From Pisolithus tinctorius (taxonomy: Eukaryota; Basidiomycota; Agaricomycetes; Boletales; Pisolithaceae), in contig JANFAH010000054.1 of NCBI GenBank assembly GCA_024663395.1, forward strand, positions 124,001 through 188,000: DNA of 64,000 nt. The letters run 5' to 3'. The notes below the pieces were generated by a model that saw nothing but the letters and a program-made list of their open reading frames with translations, did not search any database and was not told where the DNA came from. Both the position numbers and the translations under genes were made by a program. Positions within the stretch are counted from its first letter, which is position 1. Each line of letters begins with the position of its first letter. This document shows positions 1 through 9,720 of the stretch, piece after piece.

Positions 1-177
1 TTCTACCCCAACTCATGAAACCACCCTCCTGGTCCATCTGGGCCATTTTCTCAGAGTAATCCCCATAAATATTGGTGCCCACTACAGTAATGTCATCAGG
101 GTATATGTCCAACACAATCAAACCCTTAAAAAATCTGCTTTCAGTCATCCCTGTGCTGTTTCCCCCACCCATACTGT
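1..177. repeat. Left arm of a large terminal-type inverted repeat
   Basis: These bases are the reverse complement of 3252-3404 plus 9211-9230, with about two mismatches over some 175 bp. Similarity continues more weakly inward to about position 195, where it matches 2729-2750 in inverted orientation. The arm starts at the window edge, so its true outer end is not visible. The near identity means the two arms are young or have been homogenised. They could be the ends of a large non-autonomous DNA transposon whose interior is about 200-2728. Confidence 0.85.
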
Positions 178-1191
178 TATGCTGCACTCACATGTTTTCC
201 TTTTGCAGATGCTTTACGTACTCATTTGCACCCGCTCCACCTCCTGAGGCATTCCCTTTCCCCACAAGCCACTGTCTATGCAGTTGGACTTGCATTCTGT
301 ATGTTTCCCCTTTGTCATGCTTTCCTTTTATGGTAGACCCCTGTCTACCCCATGTTGTACTATAACCAGACTTTGTGTCTGTTCCCCTTTCTTCTGTGAT
401 CCACTGGTGGCCCTGATCCATGCAGTCATGTGACACATTCACCCTGGTTACCCTGGTGTGTCTGTTTGACCCTGCATACGTCATGTACACAGTTAGTCCC
501 TTTTCCCTCATTCACCCCATTTACCCTTGTGCCTGCAGACGTGGTTGTACATGCAGTCCTGCTGTGCAGTGACTCACTATGATGTGTCTTGCCTTAACAA
601 GGAGGTGGGTGAATGGGTTGAATGTGTGTTCAAATGTTTGCCCTTAGGTACCTACATATGTATATAAACCCACATGTATCATACCTGGCCCTCATTCGAA
701 ATCTACTTTGCAACCTGCCTTAGCTCTGCTCACTGTACCCAAGAGGACTCGACAGTACGACTTCAGCTGGCCAAGACTAGTGCTCCAACACTAGTGAAGT
801 TAAATATGCATCACCTCTCACACAGTCATGTGCTTGTGTTAACACACTCGATTTGTGATGCAATATGATGTCACACACCAAAGGTGTTGTGGACATGGTT
901 ACAGCTGACTCTGCCTAACTCATCGACGAGTTGCGCACAATGCCCAAGCATGCAGATGAAGACTAAAGGCCTCATGCGTAGAAAGACTGTTGGACGTTAA
1001 CAGTCATCCTTCGCACAAGAACGAGTCATCAGTGCTAAAGAGAAAAGAGGAAGCGAGTTAAGCGCATTAAAGGTTTTTAGCGCCCGTGTACAGCATTCTG
1101 GTTTTCGTCATATCTCCACCATTTCCAAAGATATCGACTCCATTCCCATGCTCACTTAAAGTGCTCAGCCCCACGATTCTTCCTTCCAAAT

Positions 1192-1749
1192 TTGGAGAGG
1201 ATCCTCGCACCCTGCGCGTTTCTACAGCACTCCATCCATCAGACGCTCATTTCACTAAGTCCATCAATCATGGCCACCTCTTCGTCAATCATCTTGCTTG
1301 TCTCATTTGCCAGAGACAATGGCTACGTATATCTGCCAGGCATTCCCACCAGCTTCCGTCCTGAAGCCCCCTGGTTCATCCCATCATTGTCAGCCCGGTC
1401 TCATCCCATGCAGCTTGGTCAGCGTGTTCTCCTTGTCAGTATGACTTCCAGAAGGACGTTCTTTGGTCGCCTCAGGTCTGTCACTCGGTTAGAAAGGTCT
1501 TATGTGGTCATTTCAGTCTCCCCAGTTGATGAAGCATATGGATTGTTCCTCCCTGCTCCCTGCACCGTCTTTGTTCCAGTCTTGTCCATCATTCTTCCCA
1601 CATTGCGACAGCTGCCATATAATCTACTGTCCTCCAGCCTCCCTGATTGCATTCATGATGAGTATGACATGCATCTTGCCTTCTTACTGCAAGATCCAGC
1701 AGAAGATGTCCCCCCTTCTCCTCCTCCTCCATCAGAGCCCTGTTCATGA
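1192..1749 (+). CDS. Hypothetical open frame, 185 codons, inside the repeat interior
   Basis: This is the longest intact open frame in the first 3 kb. It opens with an ATG at 1192; a second in-frame ATG at 1270 gives a shorter product. The predicted product has a hydrophobic stretch near the second start, a middle rich in Ser, Leu and Pro, and a Pro-Ser-rich acidic tail. I recognise no domain. It sits between repeats and has no convincing promoter or introns. It may be a chance frame or a fragment captured by the surrounding element. Confidence 0.2.
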   Translation: MERILAPCAFLQHSIHQTLISLSPSIMATSSSIILLVSFARDNGYVYLPGIPTSFRPEAPWFIPSLSARSHPMQLGQRVLLVSMTSRRTFFGRLRSVTRLERSYVVISVSPVDEAYGLFLPAPCTVFVPVLSIILPTLRQLPYNLLSSSLPDCIHDEYDMHLAFLLQDPAEDVPPSPPPPSEPCS

Positions 1750-2291
1750 AGTTTTTGTTAACTTCGCTGAGAGGATGGAAGGGTGGGAGACGCGATCACA
1801 TATGCTCTCATTGCCCCACAGACCCCCAATGCCCTAGCCCCCTTTGACACCTGACTCATGCCCTTCAATTCTGGAATTAATACTTCCCTATCTGGAAACA
1901 CTGTCCATCTGTCATGCCGTCTTTGGGTCTAGAGATGTCTCTGCCGAGATCTAACTTGCATCGCCACCCCCTAATGTGATATCAGTGCGCTTACTCAGTT
2001 TCTGATTCTGTTTGACTCGTTTTGTGATATTTTGACTATCCTTGACTCATTCATTGCCAATACTTACCAATCTTCTTTGCTTGCTTACTTTTCATTTCTC
2101 GCTTACTCATCATGATTACTCAGTCCTTACTCATTACTTACCAAGTGTTTGTGCCTTGTTTGTCACAAGCTGTGCTCCCCCCTCAGTATATAAACCCCCA
2201 TGTATTTAGCTACCCACAATCAATCAACAATCAATCAGAATCAATTCAGAAGCAGTCCAGCAGTCAGTCCAGTGCCTATCTCATCGTCGAC

Positions 2292-2600
2292 AGTTGAGGC
2301 TCCATGAAGGGGTCTACCTGTCATCATTCGTATACTTGGTAGTTGAGGCTCATTCGGAAGAGTCTATCTGCCTCCATCATTCATCTGAAGCTTCCTCTTA
2401 GTCAGCAGTCTTAGTCATCCCTCCACTCCTGCGTAACTCGTCAACGACTTGTGCCAGGAGCACATTTTATCGAAGTCCATTATTCCAAGAAGTCCTTTCG
2501 GCTGAACACCTTCACTCTGTTCAGCATCCCCTCCTCAGTCATCATCCATTCATCTACTCCTGCATAACTCGTCGTCAACTTGCGCTAGGAGCACCCTGCC
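2292..2600. repeat. Two imperfect tandem repeats
   Basis: A unit of about 50 bp beginning with AGTTGAGGCTC occurs at about 2292-2341 and again at 2342-2390. A longer unit with the core ACTCCTGC-TAACTCGTC and the end AGGAGCAC occurs at about 2403-2471 and again at about 2535-2591. They lie 100-400 bp downstream of the second TATATAAACCC motif, where the transcribed leader of an LTR or other element would be. No coding potential is seen. Confidence 0.55.
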
Positions 2601-2750
2601 ATTGAAGTTTCCCCCTCTTAGGTTTCTGCACTCCAGGTTCTGCGGAGGCACACCACCACTCGCTTTACATTTGTCTTTTGTGTTGGTTTTGGTTGGTTTT
2701 CACCACCTTTCCACACTTTGACTCACAATGAGTTGTTGGCATAACACATA

Positions 2751-3251
2751 CCTGACATGTTCTGCACCTAATCAGTACTGAGACAGCTGGAAATGCCATG
2801 GAGGTCAATCTGGTGCATCAGAAAATGATGAATAAACAAAACACCTTTTAGCTAGTACATTTTCACCACAGTACAATTAGTTTCAATGCTGGGGTGAGAC
2901 AAAACATTCCTGTGCACTTCAGGTGGCATGGGAAGCATGGCTAGACTGTGCTCTCAGCTGACTGTGGATGACTGGGAATGGGTGATTTGGTCATATAAGA
3001 CCATAGGTAATACCCAGGCCTAGATGGATTGATGGAATCTCCTTCCTAGCAGTTCAGTGGACTATCCCCCCCAGGGCACCTGGACTGTAATGAAGGTTTT
3101 CAGCTCACCCTAGCCCTCAACCCAGCACCCTTGAGGTGGAAACCCACTGGATAAGAGGTGATTGGATTGTTGGTCATGTTTTAGAGTGCCAGCTTAACCA
3201 TCATGGCTTTTTCAGCATTCTCAGTACTGATTAGTTGCAGAACACGTCAGG
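2751..3251. mobile_element. 501-bp MITE with TA target-site duplication
   Basis: The ends are inverted repeats of at least 32 bp (2751-2782 and 3220-3251) with two mismatches, starting CCTGACATG and ending in the complement; weaker pairing goes on for about 25 bp more. TA flanks both sides (2749-2750 and 3252-3253). The left inverted arm of the window provides the empty-site comparison: there the flanking sequence runs through a single TA (about 174-175) without the insert. No open frame spans it. TA duplication and long TIRs fit a Tc1/mariner-type (Stowaway-like) non-autonomous element. Confidence 0.85.
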
Positions 3252-3404
3252 TATGGGTGGGGGAAACAGCACAGGAATGACTGAAAGCAGATTTTTTAAG
3301 GGTTTGATTGTGTTGGACATATACCCTGATGACATTACTGTAGTGGGCACCAATATTTATGGGGATTACTCTGAGAAAATGGCCCAGATGGACCAGGAGG
3401 ATGG
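3252..3404. repeat. Right arm of the inverted repeat, interrupted twice
   Basis: This is the reverse complement of the window start. The arm is split into three: 2729-2750, then the MITE, then 3252-3404, then the gypsy element, then the last 20-25 bases at 9206-9230. Removing the two insertions with their duplicated target sites restores continuity with the left arm, so the arm existed before both insertions. Confidence 0.85.
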
Positions 3405-3767
3405 TGTTACGATACATACTCTCTTGCTTCCTTTTCTTTTCTTTTCATCTTATCTTATCACTTGGACTTGGTCCAGACCTCACCTTTCTCCTACCATGTG
3501 TTCTCCTTCTGGTACGTTCTGCTCCACTATGATATCATCATGACATCACTATGATGTCACAGACCTCATGTATGCCTCACTGTTACCTCATGTACCTTAG
3601 TATAAGAACTGTTGCTCAATCACCCAACTAGCTCTAAGCTAGTTCATTTGGGTCTATGAGTCCTAAAGTCACCCACTTCTAAGTTGCTCTTCTCTTTCTC
3701 CCTTCCTCCTCCTCTTTTAGTTCTTGGTGCGAGCCTACAACAAACCCTGTTGTTAGGTCTCGTCACA
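3405..3767 (+). repeat. 5' LTR, 363 bp
   Basis: The LTR starts TGTTAC and ends CGTCACA. It differs from the 3' LTR by a 12-bp segment that is absent here and by about ten substitution sites. Nine of those sites are explained by loss of a CG in one or both copies. A stretch with TTAGTATAAGAAC at about 3597-3609 is a plausible TATA region. Confidence 0.95.
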
Positions 3768-4074
3768 CTGGAACTAGCTTCTACTCATTGTACCCTCGCA
3801 CCACTCATCACCATTCCTTGTTTCCTTTGTGAAGGCTCATGGGTGTACTCACCAAGTCCCCCAGCCTCAGAACCCGACCCAAATCTCTACATCCCATACA
3901 TCCCTGAGCATCGCTCACTCACTCCACTTTTCAACCACAACCTCTACCCTCTCCTGCCACCTCCATCCTACCCTTTCTCTACTGAATCCATCTTCCCCTG
4001 TTCACTACCCGCTGAACCCCAGCAACCCCACTATAACCTCCACCCCTGCCAGAACTTGAAACGTCCAGATCACT

Positions 4075-5130
4075 ATGGAAGGCATTCAGGACCAGATAAC
4101 CGACCTCCAAAATGCCCTCAGTACCCTACGCGACGAAAACTACAGGCTAAATGACAGCCTAAGAAACACTCAGGACACGATTGCGACCATTGAGGGTCAG
4201 CACAACCAGTGGAATGCCCTCCCTGCCGATGTAATTCAGAGGAGGATAGAAGTGATGGCCGACCTGGGCCAGTACACCGGTGATCATGCCAAGTTTTCCG
4301 AATGGTGGGTGAAGATGAAGGTATGGATTGCGCAGAACAGAACTGCCCTACCAACCACCCAAGACAAGTGTACCGCAGTTTGGTCCCGCATGACAGGGCC
4401 TGTAGCTGGAAGATTCGCTCAGGCAAAGTTTTTGCTTGCCATCGTAATGGGAGTATGGCCTGACATGGCAGAAATGATAGAGGACATTGATAGGTTCTTC
4501 ACCCCTCAAACAGATGTCGAGTGGGCAAAAGCTCAGATGCATACTATGCGCCAAGGGAACTCCTGGTACGAGGAGTTTTATGCGAAGTTCAAGTCCTTGA
4601 AGGTTCAGGGACATGTCACTGATGAAACCGCTGGCTTCTTGCTGGAAAATGCTGTCCACCCTGCCATCATAAAGGAGGCCTTGAGGAGGGGATACACCCA
4701 AGGCAACTACCTCCAGATGACCGTTGCCTTTCGGGAAGCTGCCCTTGCCAGGGATCATTTTGGACTCTATAATCATTACCCTGATGAACCTGGTCCCTGT
4801 TCCTCTTACAACCATCCCCCGTACTCCCCTCGCTTCACTCCCACAGGCACCCAACCTGGTCGTGGCACCCCCATGGAAATTGGCACTGCTCACTTCTCCC
4901 CTTGCCCTGTCCCTTCCCACATCAAGTGTTTCAACTGCCAGGGAAATCACTACAAATGTGACTGTCCCCATGCTAAAGGGAAGGGTCCTGCTAAACCTAA
5001 CATAAGGGAGGTGACCCAAGAAGCCCAGGAACTTGCCCTCCACCAGATGTCTTTCGAGGAGATGCAGGCATTCTTTTATGACAAGCAGATTAACGAGATG
5101 AAGGCCCAGGGAAAAGAGTTCGGCCAGTAG
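4075..5130 (+). CDS. gag: Gag structural protein of the gypsy element
   Basis: The frame encodes 351 residues and is intact. An N-terminal coiled-coil-like stretch (about residues 5-45) is followed by a retrotransposon gag core with Trp-rich and helical segments (about 60-215), a Pro-rich linker, and one zinc knuckle near residue 285. The knuckle reads CFNC-QGN-H-YKCD-C, with three residues between the second Cys and the His where the usual CCHC knuckle has four. The family packages element RNA into virus-like particles in the cytoplasm. The stop at 5128-5130 lies 13 bases after a slippery heptamer, so pol is probably made as a Gag-Pol fusion. Pol, downstream in the -1 frame, is broken. Confidence 0.9.
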   Translation: MEGIQDQITDLQNALSTLRDENYRLNDSLRNTQDTIATIEGQHNQWNALPADVIQRRIEVMADLGQYTGDHAKFSEWWVKMKVWIAQNRTALPTTQDKCTAVWSRMTGPVAGRFAQAKFLLAIVMGVWPDMAEMIEDIDRFFTPQTDVEWAKAQMHTMRQGNSWYEEFYAKFKSLKVQGHVTDETAGFLLENAVHPAIIKEALRRGYTQGNYLQMTVAFREAALARDHFGLYNHYPDEPGPCSSYNHPPYSPRFTPTGTQPGRGTPMEIGTAHFSPCPVPSHIKCFNCQGNHYKCDCPHAKGKGPAKPNIREVTQEAQELALHQMSFEEMQAFFYDKQINEMKAQGKEFGQ

Positions 5131-5150
5131 AGGATCAGGTCTCCACTGGC
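5109..5150 (+). promoter_or_regulatory. Predicted -1 ribosomal frameshift signal at the gag-pol junction
   Basis: The heptamer GGGAAAA (5109-5115) is in the correct phase with gag codons (cag gga aaa). After a 7-base spacer, 5123-5128 (GCCAGT) can pair perfectly with 5145-5150 (ACTGGC). An A-C mismatch and three more pairs (GAG 5130-5132 with CTC 5141-5143) close an 8-base loop. The gag stop lies inside this stem. Slipping back one base enters a frame that stays open into the protease. Heptamer, spacer and stem match the established -1 frameshift design; activity is inferred. Confidence 0.7.
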
Positions 5151-8100
5151 TACATTTACAATAAGTTTTCTGTCTTAGGTGTTGACAATCTTTCTACTGA
5201 GCAGGATATATTTAACTTGGAGATTACTGTACCATCTGAAGAGGTGACCCCAGTGGGTGCAGCCACAGATGTAAAACTATCAGTGCTTAATTCCTCTTGC
5301 AATAAAAATAAAAACATGCCTATCCAGAAAACAGAAGAAACCCCGAAAATAAGAACAGCAGACCCGAAGGCTGAGTTGGAATTAGAAGTGGTGTTGGAAG
5401 GACAAGAAAAGAAGTGGAATGTAAAGGCACTGGTGGATTCAGGAGCCAATGACATGTTCTTGGATAAGAGATGGGCCGATGAAAATGACATTCCCCTGAT
5501 CAAACTTGGTCGACCTGTTGCCATCCTCAATGTCGATGGAACTCCAAACATGGCTGGCAGTATCACACATGTTGCCTCCCTCATCATGAACTATCAAGGA
5601 CATCGAGAGTCCATCTGGGCCCAGGTCACCACACTTGGAACACACCCCCTCATACTCAGATACACCTGGCTACAGAAGCACAACCCAGAGGTGTGTTGGG
5701 AAACCAAACAGGTGAAGTTGTCCTGTTGCCCTCATGAGTGTCATGACCTCGCCCTGAGGACAAGGGCAGAAAGGCTGGTAGAGGAGCAAGAGGCACAGGA
5801 CATGGAGTACCTCTACCCAAAACTGCGCTCCACCAGGGTTCGGGCTGGTACTACTGAGGAACTCATCCCAAAGGAGTACCACCAGTATCTCAAGGTTTTC
5901 TCCAAAGAGGAGTCAGAAAGAATGCCTCTTTGCAAACCATGGGATCATGCCATCGACCTCAAAGAAACCTTCACCCCAAAGTGTGGCCATCTCATCCCAC
6001 TCTCTACTGAAGAACAAAAGGAGGTATCAGATTTCCTCAAGGATCAGCTGTGGAAAGGATACATTCGTCCCTCAAAGTCGCCTCAGACATCCCCTGTCTT
6101 CTTTGTACCCAAAAAGGATGGAAAGAAGCACATGGTCCAGGATTACTGTTACCTCAATGAGCATACAGTCAAAAATGCATATCCCCTTCCTCTCATCTCC
6201 CAACTTGTAGACAAGCTCAAGGGTTGTAAGCTCTTCACCAAGATGGATCTCCAATGGGGATACAACAATGTCCATGTCAAGGAAGGAGATGAATGGAAGG
6301 CCACCTTTGTTACTCATAAAGGCACCTACAAACCCCTCGTCATGTACTTTGGTCTCTGCAACTCTCTGTCTACTTTCCAGAATATGATGAACAACATCTT
6401 TGGAGACATGGAGGATGTCCTTGTGGTCTACATCAACGATCTGATGATCTTCACCAGGACAAACAATGAAGCTGAGCATGACAGGATCATTCTGGAGGTA
6501 TTGAAGAGACTGGAGGGGAATGATTTATTTGTCAAACCGGAGAAATGCTTCTTCAAGCAGAAACAGGTGGAGTTCTTGGGAATGGTGGTTGGAACTGATG
6601 GAGTCAGAATGGATGAAGGAAAAGTAAAAGCTATTACTGAGTGGCCTGTTCCTACAAAGGTCCGCTTGGTATGGGCTTTCTTGGGTTTAGCAAACTTCTA
6701 CCACCACTTCATCAGGAACTTTGCACAGATTGCCTGCCCTCTTAATGATCTCACGAAAAAGGATCAGCTCTGGACTTGGGGTCCTTGAGAACAACAAGCT
6801 TTTGATGCCCTGAAGGTTGCCTTTACCACTGCTCCCGTTCTCACCTTCCCAGATCAGGACAGAGAATTCCGTCTCGAAACCAATGCCTTGGACTTCACTA
6901 CTGGTGCTGTTCTTTCTGTAAAATGTGACAATGACCTCTGGCGACCTGTCACCTTCTACTCCCATTCCATGTCCCCTCCCAAACGAAATTATCAGGTTTT
7001 CAACAAAGAAATGTTGGCCATAATCTGTGCTTTAGAGACATGGCAACACTACCTTGAAGCCACCCCTTATCAGTTCGAAGTATGGATGGACCACTCAAAC
7101 CTCCAGTACTTCATGAAGGCACAAAGTCTGGATCATCGCCAAGCATGTTGGGCCCAGTACCTCTCCCAGTTCAACTACAAACTGGTATATAAACCTGGCT
7201 CCTTGATGGCTAAGGCAGATGCCCTCTCAAGATGGGAAGATCATGAACCTGAAAAAGGATCAGATAATCAGGGAGTCACACTCCTCGATCCTTCCAGAGT
7301 AGCCACCACCTTGTTGATTGGAGAAGATGTAGACCTTGTTGCTGCCTTGAAATCTGCCTCCTTGGTGATGCCACAACCGGAAGGGTCAGTCTTACAAGAA
7401 GGTCTCTATGTCTGCATGAAAAGGGTCTATGTTCCCCCTGCAGCCAGGATTCATGTTCTGGAAAAATACCATGATACTCCACTTGCTGGTCATCCAGGTT
7501 GGAAGAAAACCCTGGAACTCATATCCCATAACTATGTCTGGCCCAGAATGACCTCCACTGTTAAAGACTATGTCTCAGCATGCCACCGCTGCCAGATGGC
7601 TAAAGGTTCTAGAGTACCTCCTGCAGGAAAACTCCTCCCAAACCCCATTCCTGAACAACCTTGGACCGACATCTCAGTCAACTTTATGGAGCTACCGGAG
7701 GCACAAGGCTTTGATAACATCATGGTGGTGGTAGACAGGTTCTCAAAGGAGGTGGTCTTTGCTCCTACCACTAAGGAGGTGTCCTCACTGCAGACAGCAG
7801 AGCTCTTCCATGACCATGTGTGGACTCAGCATGGGTTGCCTTCCTCTGTTATCTCTGACCATGGCCCCCAGTTTGCTAGCATGTTCACCACTGAGCTCTG
7901 CAAGATGCTTGGAGTCAAACCCAAGCTTTCCACTGCCTTCCACCCTCAGACAGATGGCCAGATGGAACGCCTTAATCAGGACCTACAGCAGTACCTCTGT
8001 CTCTTTATCAATGACCACCAGGGTTCCTGGCCTTCTTGGCTTAAGGTTGCCCAGTTCTCCTACAACAACAAGAGGCAGGAATCCACCAGCAAAAGCCCCT

Positions 8101-8819
8101 TTTCAGTCACCTGCTCCTATATCCCCAGGATGGGTGTCAAACCCTTCCTCTCCAAAGCCAAGGCTGCTACAGACCATGCTGTTGACCTCGCTAAGGTCTT
8201 AGAGGACACAAGAAAGGCCTTGGACAAAGCCACGGAAAGAATGAAGATCTCTGCAGATGCGACTCGTTCAGATGCCCCCTCCTACTCTGTTGGTGACATG
8301 GTCTGGTTGGAAACTTCATGAATCTCCCTTTCAGGATGCCCCTCCAGGAAACTTACTGAACGATGGATCAGCCCTTACAAGGTTGTTTCGCTCAAACCCA
8401 ACGCAGTAGAGTTGAAGCTCCCCAAAACTCTCAAAATCCATCCAGTCGTTAATGTCTCCCAGGTCAAACCCTACAAAGGTCCACTAGAGGGCCAAACCAT
8501 CACTCGCCCTAGACTGGTGGTGGGAAACGAGGGCAATGAAGAGTTCAAGGTGGACTATGTCGCTGATTCTCAGTTAAAAAGGGGTAAACTGGAGTATCTT
8601 GTCCATTGGAAGGGTTATCATGATGAGGATCATACCTGGGAACCTGAGTCTGCCCTAAAGACTGCCCCTGGTGCTGTCAGGGACTTCCACCATCAAAATC
8701 CTTCTGCCCCTTGGAAACTCCATGGCATGGACTCCACTCTCTTCTCCTTGCTCTTCCAACCTTTGGAGAACTTCACTGACACTGTCCCAACCTTCAATCA
8801 CCTGGAAGTCGATCTCTAA
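5130..8819 (+). pseudogene. pol: Pol polyprotein (PR-RT-RNaseH-IN-chromodomain), broken by two stops
   Basis: One continuous frame carries, in order: an aspartic protease with ALVDSGA (about 5430), reverse transcriptase (about 6000-6600), RNase H (about 6860-7240), integrase with an HHCC zinc domain (about 7490-7600) and catalytic core (about 7660-8000), and a C-terminal chromodomain (about 8550-8680) with VHWKGY. In-frame TGA codons at 6786-6788 and 8319-8321 interrupt it. The reverse transcriptase box reads YIND where the family has Y-x-D-D; the first RNase H Asp and the first integrase Asp (motif SVNF) are also Asn. Each change is what CG to CA would produce. The family copies and integrates element DNA; this copy is inactive. 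Confidence 0.93.
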
Positions 8820-8830
8820 GGAGGGGATAG
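8818..8830 (+). other. Polypurine tract and 3' LTR junction
   Basis: The run AAGGAGGGGA at 8818-8827 overlaps the pol stop codon and ends three bases before the 3' LTR. In this family it primes plus-strand DNA synthesis. Confidence 0.75.
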
Positions 8831-9205
8831 TGTTACAATACGTACTCTCTTGCTTCCTTTTCTTTTCTTTTCATCTTATCTTATCACTTGGACTTGGTCC
8901 AGACCCTGGTCTAGACCTCGCCTTGCTCCTACCATGTGTTCTCCTTCTGGTATGTTCTGCTCCACTATGATATCATCATGACATCACTATGATGTCATGG
9001 ACCTCATGTATGCCTCACCGTTACCTCATGTACCTTAGTATAAGAACCATTGCTCAATCACCCAACTAGCTCTAAGCTAGTTCATTTGGGTCTACAAGTC
9101 CTAAAGTCACCCACTTCTAAGTCACTCTTCTCTTTCTCCCTTCCTCCTCCTCTTTTAGTTCTTGGTGCGAGCCTACAACAAACCCTGTTGTTAGGTCTCG
9201 TCACA
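8831..9205 (+). repeat. 3' LTR, 375 bp
   Basis: This LTR has the same ends as the 5' copy. It has an extra 12 bp (about 8905-8916) that partly repeats the neighbouring CCAGACC sequence. Four of the differences from the 5' LTR are TG in one copy opposite CA in the other, the pattern left when a CG decays on opposite strands in the two copies. Confidence 0.95.
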
Positions 9206-9383
9206 GATGGTTTCATGAGTTGGGGTAGAAGAGGGAGCCTTGATGGACCCAATTCATTGTTTGGCATTGTTTGTATGATGACAAATCATCAAATAGACCA
9301 TGTGATATACCATGTAAGCATTAGTAAGCACCTCACAGCATTTTAAACTTTGTTAAACTCAAAACTATGTAATCAAAACTTAA

Positions 9384-9595
9384 AGTCAAAAAACTGACTG
9401 CATGACATGTCATTTTCAAATGGCTGCTATTCTATCAATTCCTATCCAAATCACTTGATTCATGGACCAATAGAAAGCCAAGAGTAAGTACCCTATTTCA
9501 TACACTCATGGTTTAGGGCTAGTGTTAGGGGTTATTGCATTTAGTCATAACTAATGTAAAACATACAAACATGCAGTCAGTTTTTTGAGCCACTG
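9384..9595. mobile_element. Small Tc1/mariner-like MITE, about 210 bp
   Basis: The outer inverted repeats are 9386-9404 and 9570-9588 (TCAAAAAACTGACTGCATG and its complement). The right end continues with GAGCCACTG followed by TA, typical of Tc1-type termini. The left end lacks the expected CAGTGGC and looks eroded. No open frame is present. Between the repeats there is only AT-rich sequence. The exact left boundary is uncertain. Confidence 0.65.
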
Positions 9596-9641
9596 TATAT
9601 GACCTGACATTGCCACCATTCCCTTGTGTGGCAATCAATAA

Positions 9642-9720
9642 TGGTATTCAAAGCACACTAAGCCAACTAAGCTGACAACTAAGCTGGCAAATTTTGCATG
9701 CTAAACCCTACTAAACTTTG
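9642..9720. repeat. Left TIR of the Harbinger element
   Basis: This pairs with 13476-13544 read in reverse, except for a 9-bp tandem duplication in this arm and a few substitutions. Confidence 0.85.

Larger units (their letters stand above)
196..2728. other. CG-poor repeat-derived DNA inside the inverted arms, no recognised gene
   Basis: No protein family is recognisable on either strand. Two similar promoter-like stretches occur, at about 657-680 and 2184-2207, both with TATATAAACCC followed by CATGTAT. A palindromic motif of the form AACTC-n6-GAGTT, or a close variant, appears near 919, 2436 and 2566. The segment is poor in CG, like the transposons next to it. I read it as the decayed interior of a non-autonomous element, possibly with old LTR fragments; this is inference. 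Confidence 0.5.
3405..9205 (+). mobile_element. Complete Ty3/gypsy chromovirus LTR retrotransposon, non-functional
   Basis: A 5.8-kb element with two LTRs (TG...CA ends) is flanked by the 5-bp duplication GATGG at 3400-3404 and 9206-9210. The order is gag, protease, reverse transcriptase, RNase H, integrase and C-terminal chromodomain, which is the gypsy order and defines the chromovirus clade. A polypurine tract precedes the 3' LTR. Just after the 5' LTR the sequence reads CTGGAACTAGCTTC; the TGG could begin a primer-binding site, but I could not assign a tRNA. Pol has two in-frame stops and several changed catalytic residues, so this copy cannot move on its own. Confidence 0.96.

Noticed and set aside
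1975..2725. Solo LTR with TGTGA...TCACA ends
   Set aside because: The ends are inverted as expected but the flanking five bases do not match, so no target duplication supports it.
4348..5043. Long minus-strand open frame opposite gag
   Set aside because: It is the complement of a conserved gag frame with no recognisable protein features; a shadow.
9505..9535. Telomere-like TTAGGG motifs
   Set aside because: Only one or two imperfect units occur inside a MITE, with no tandem array.
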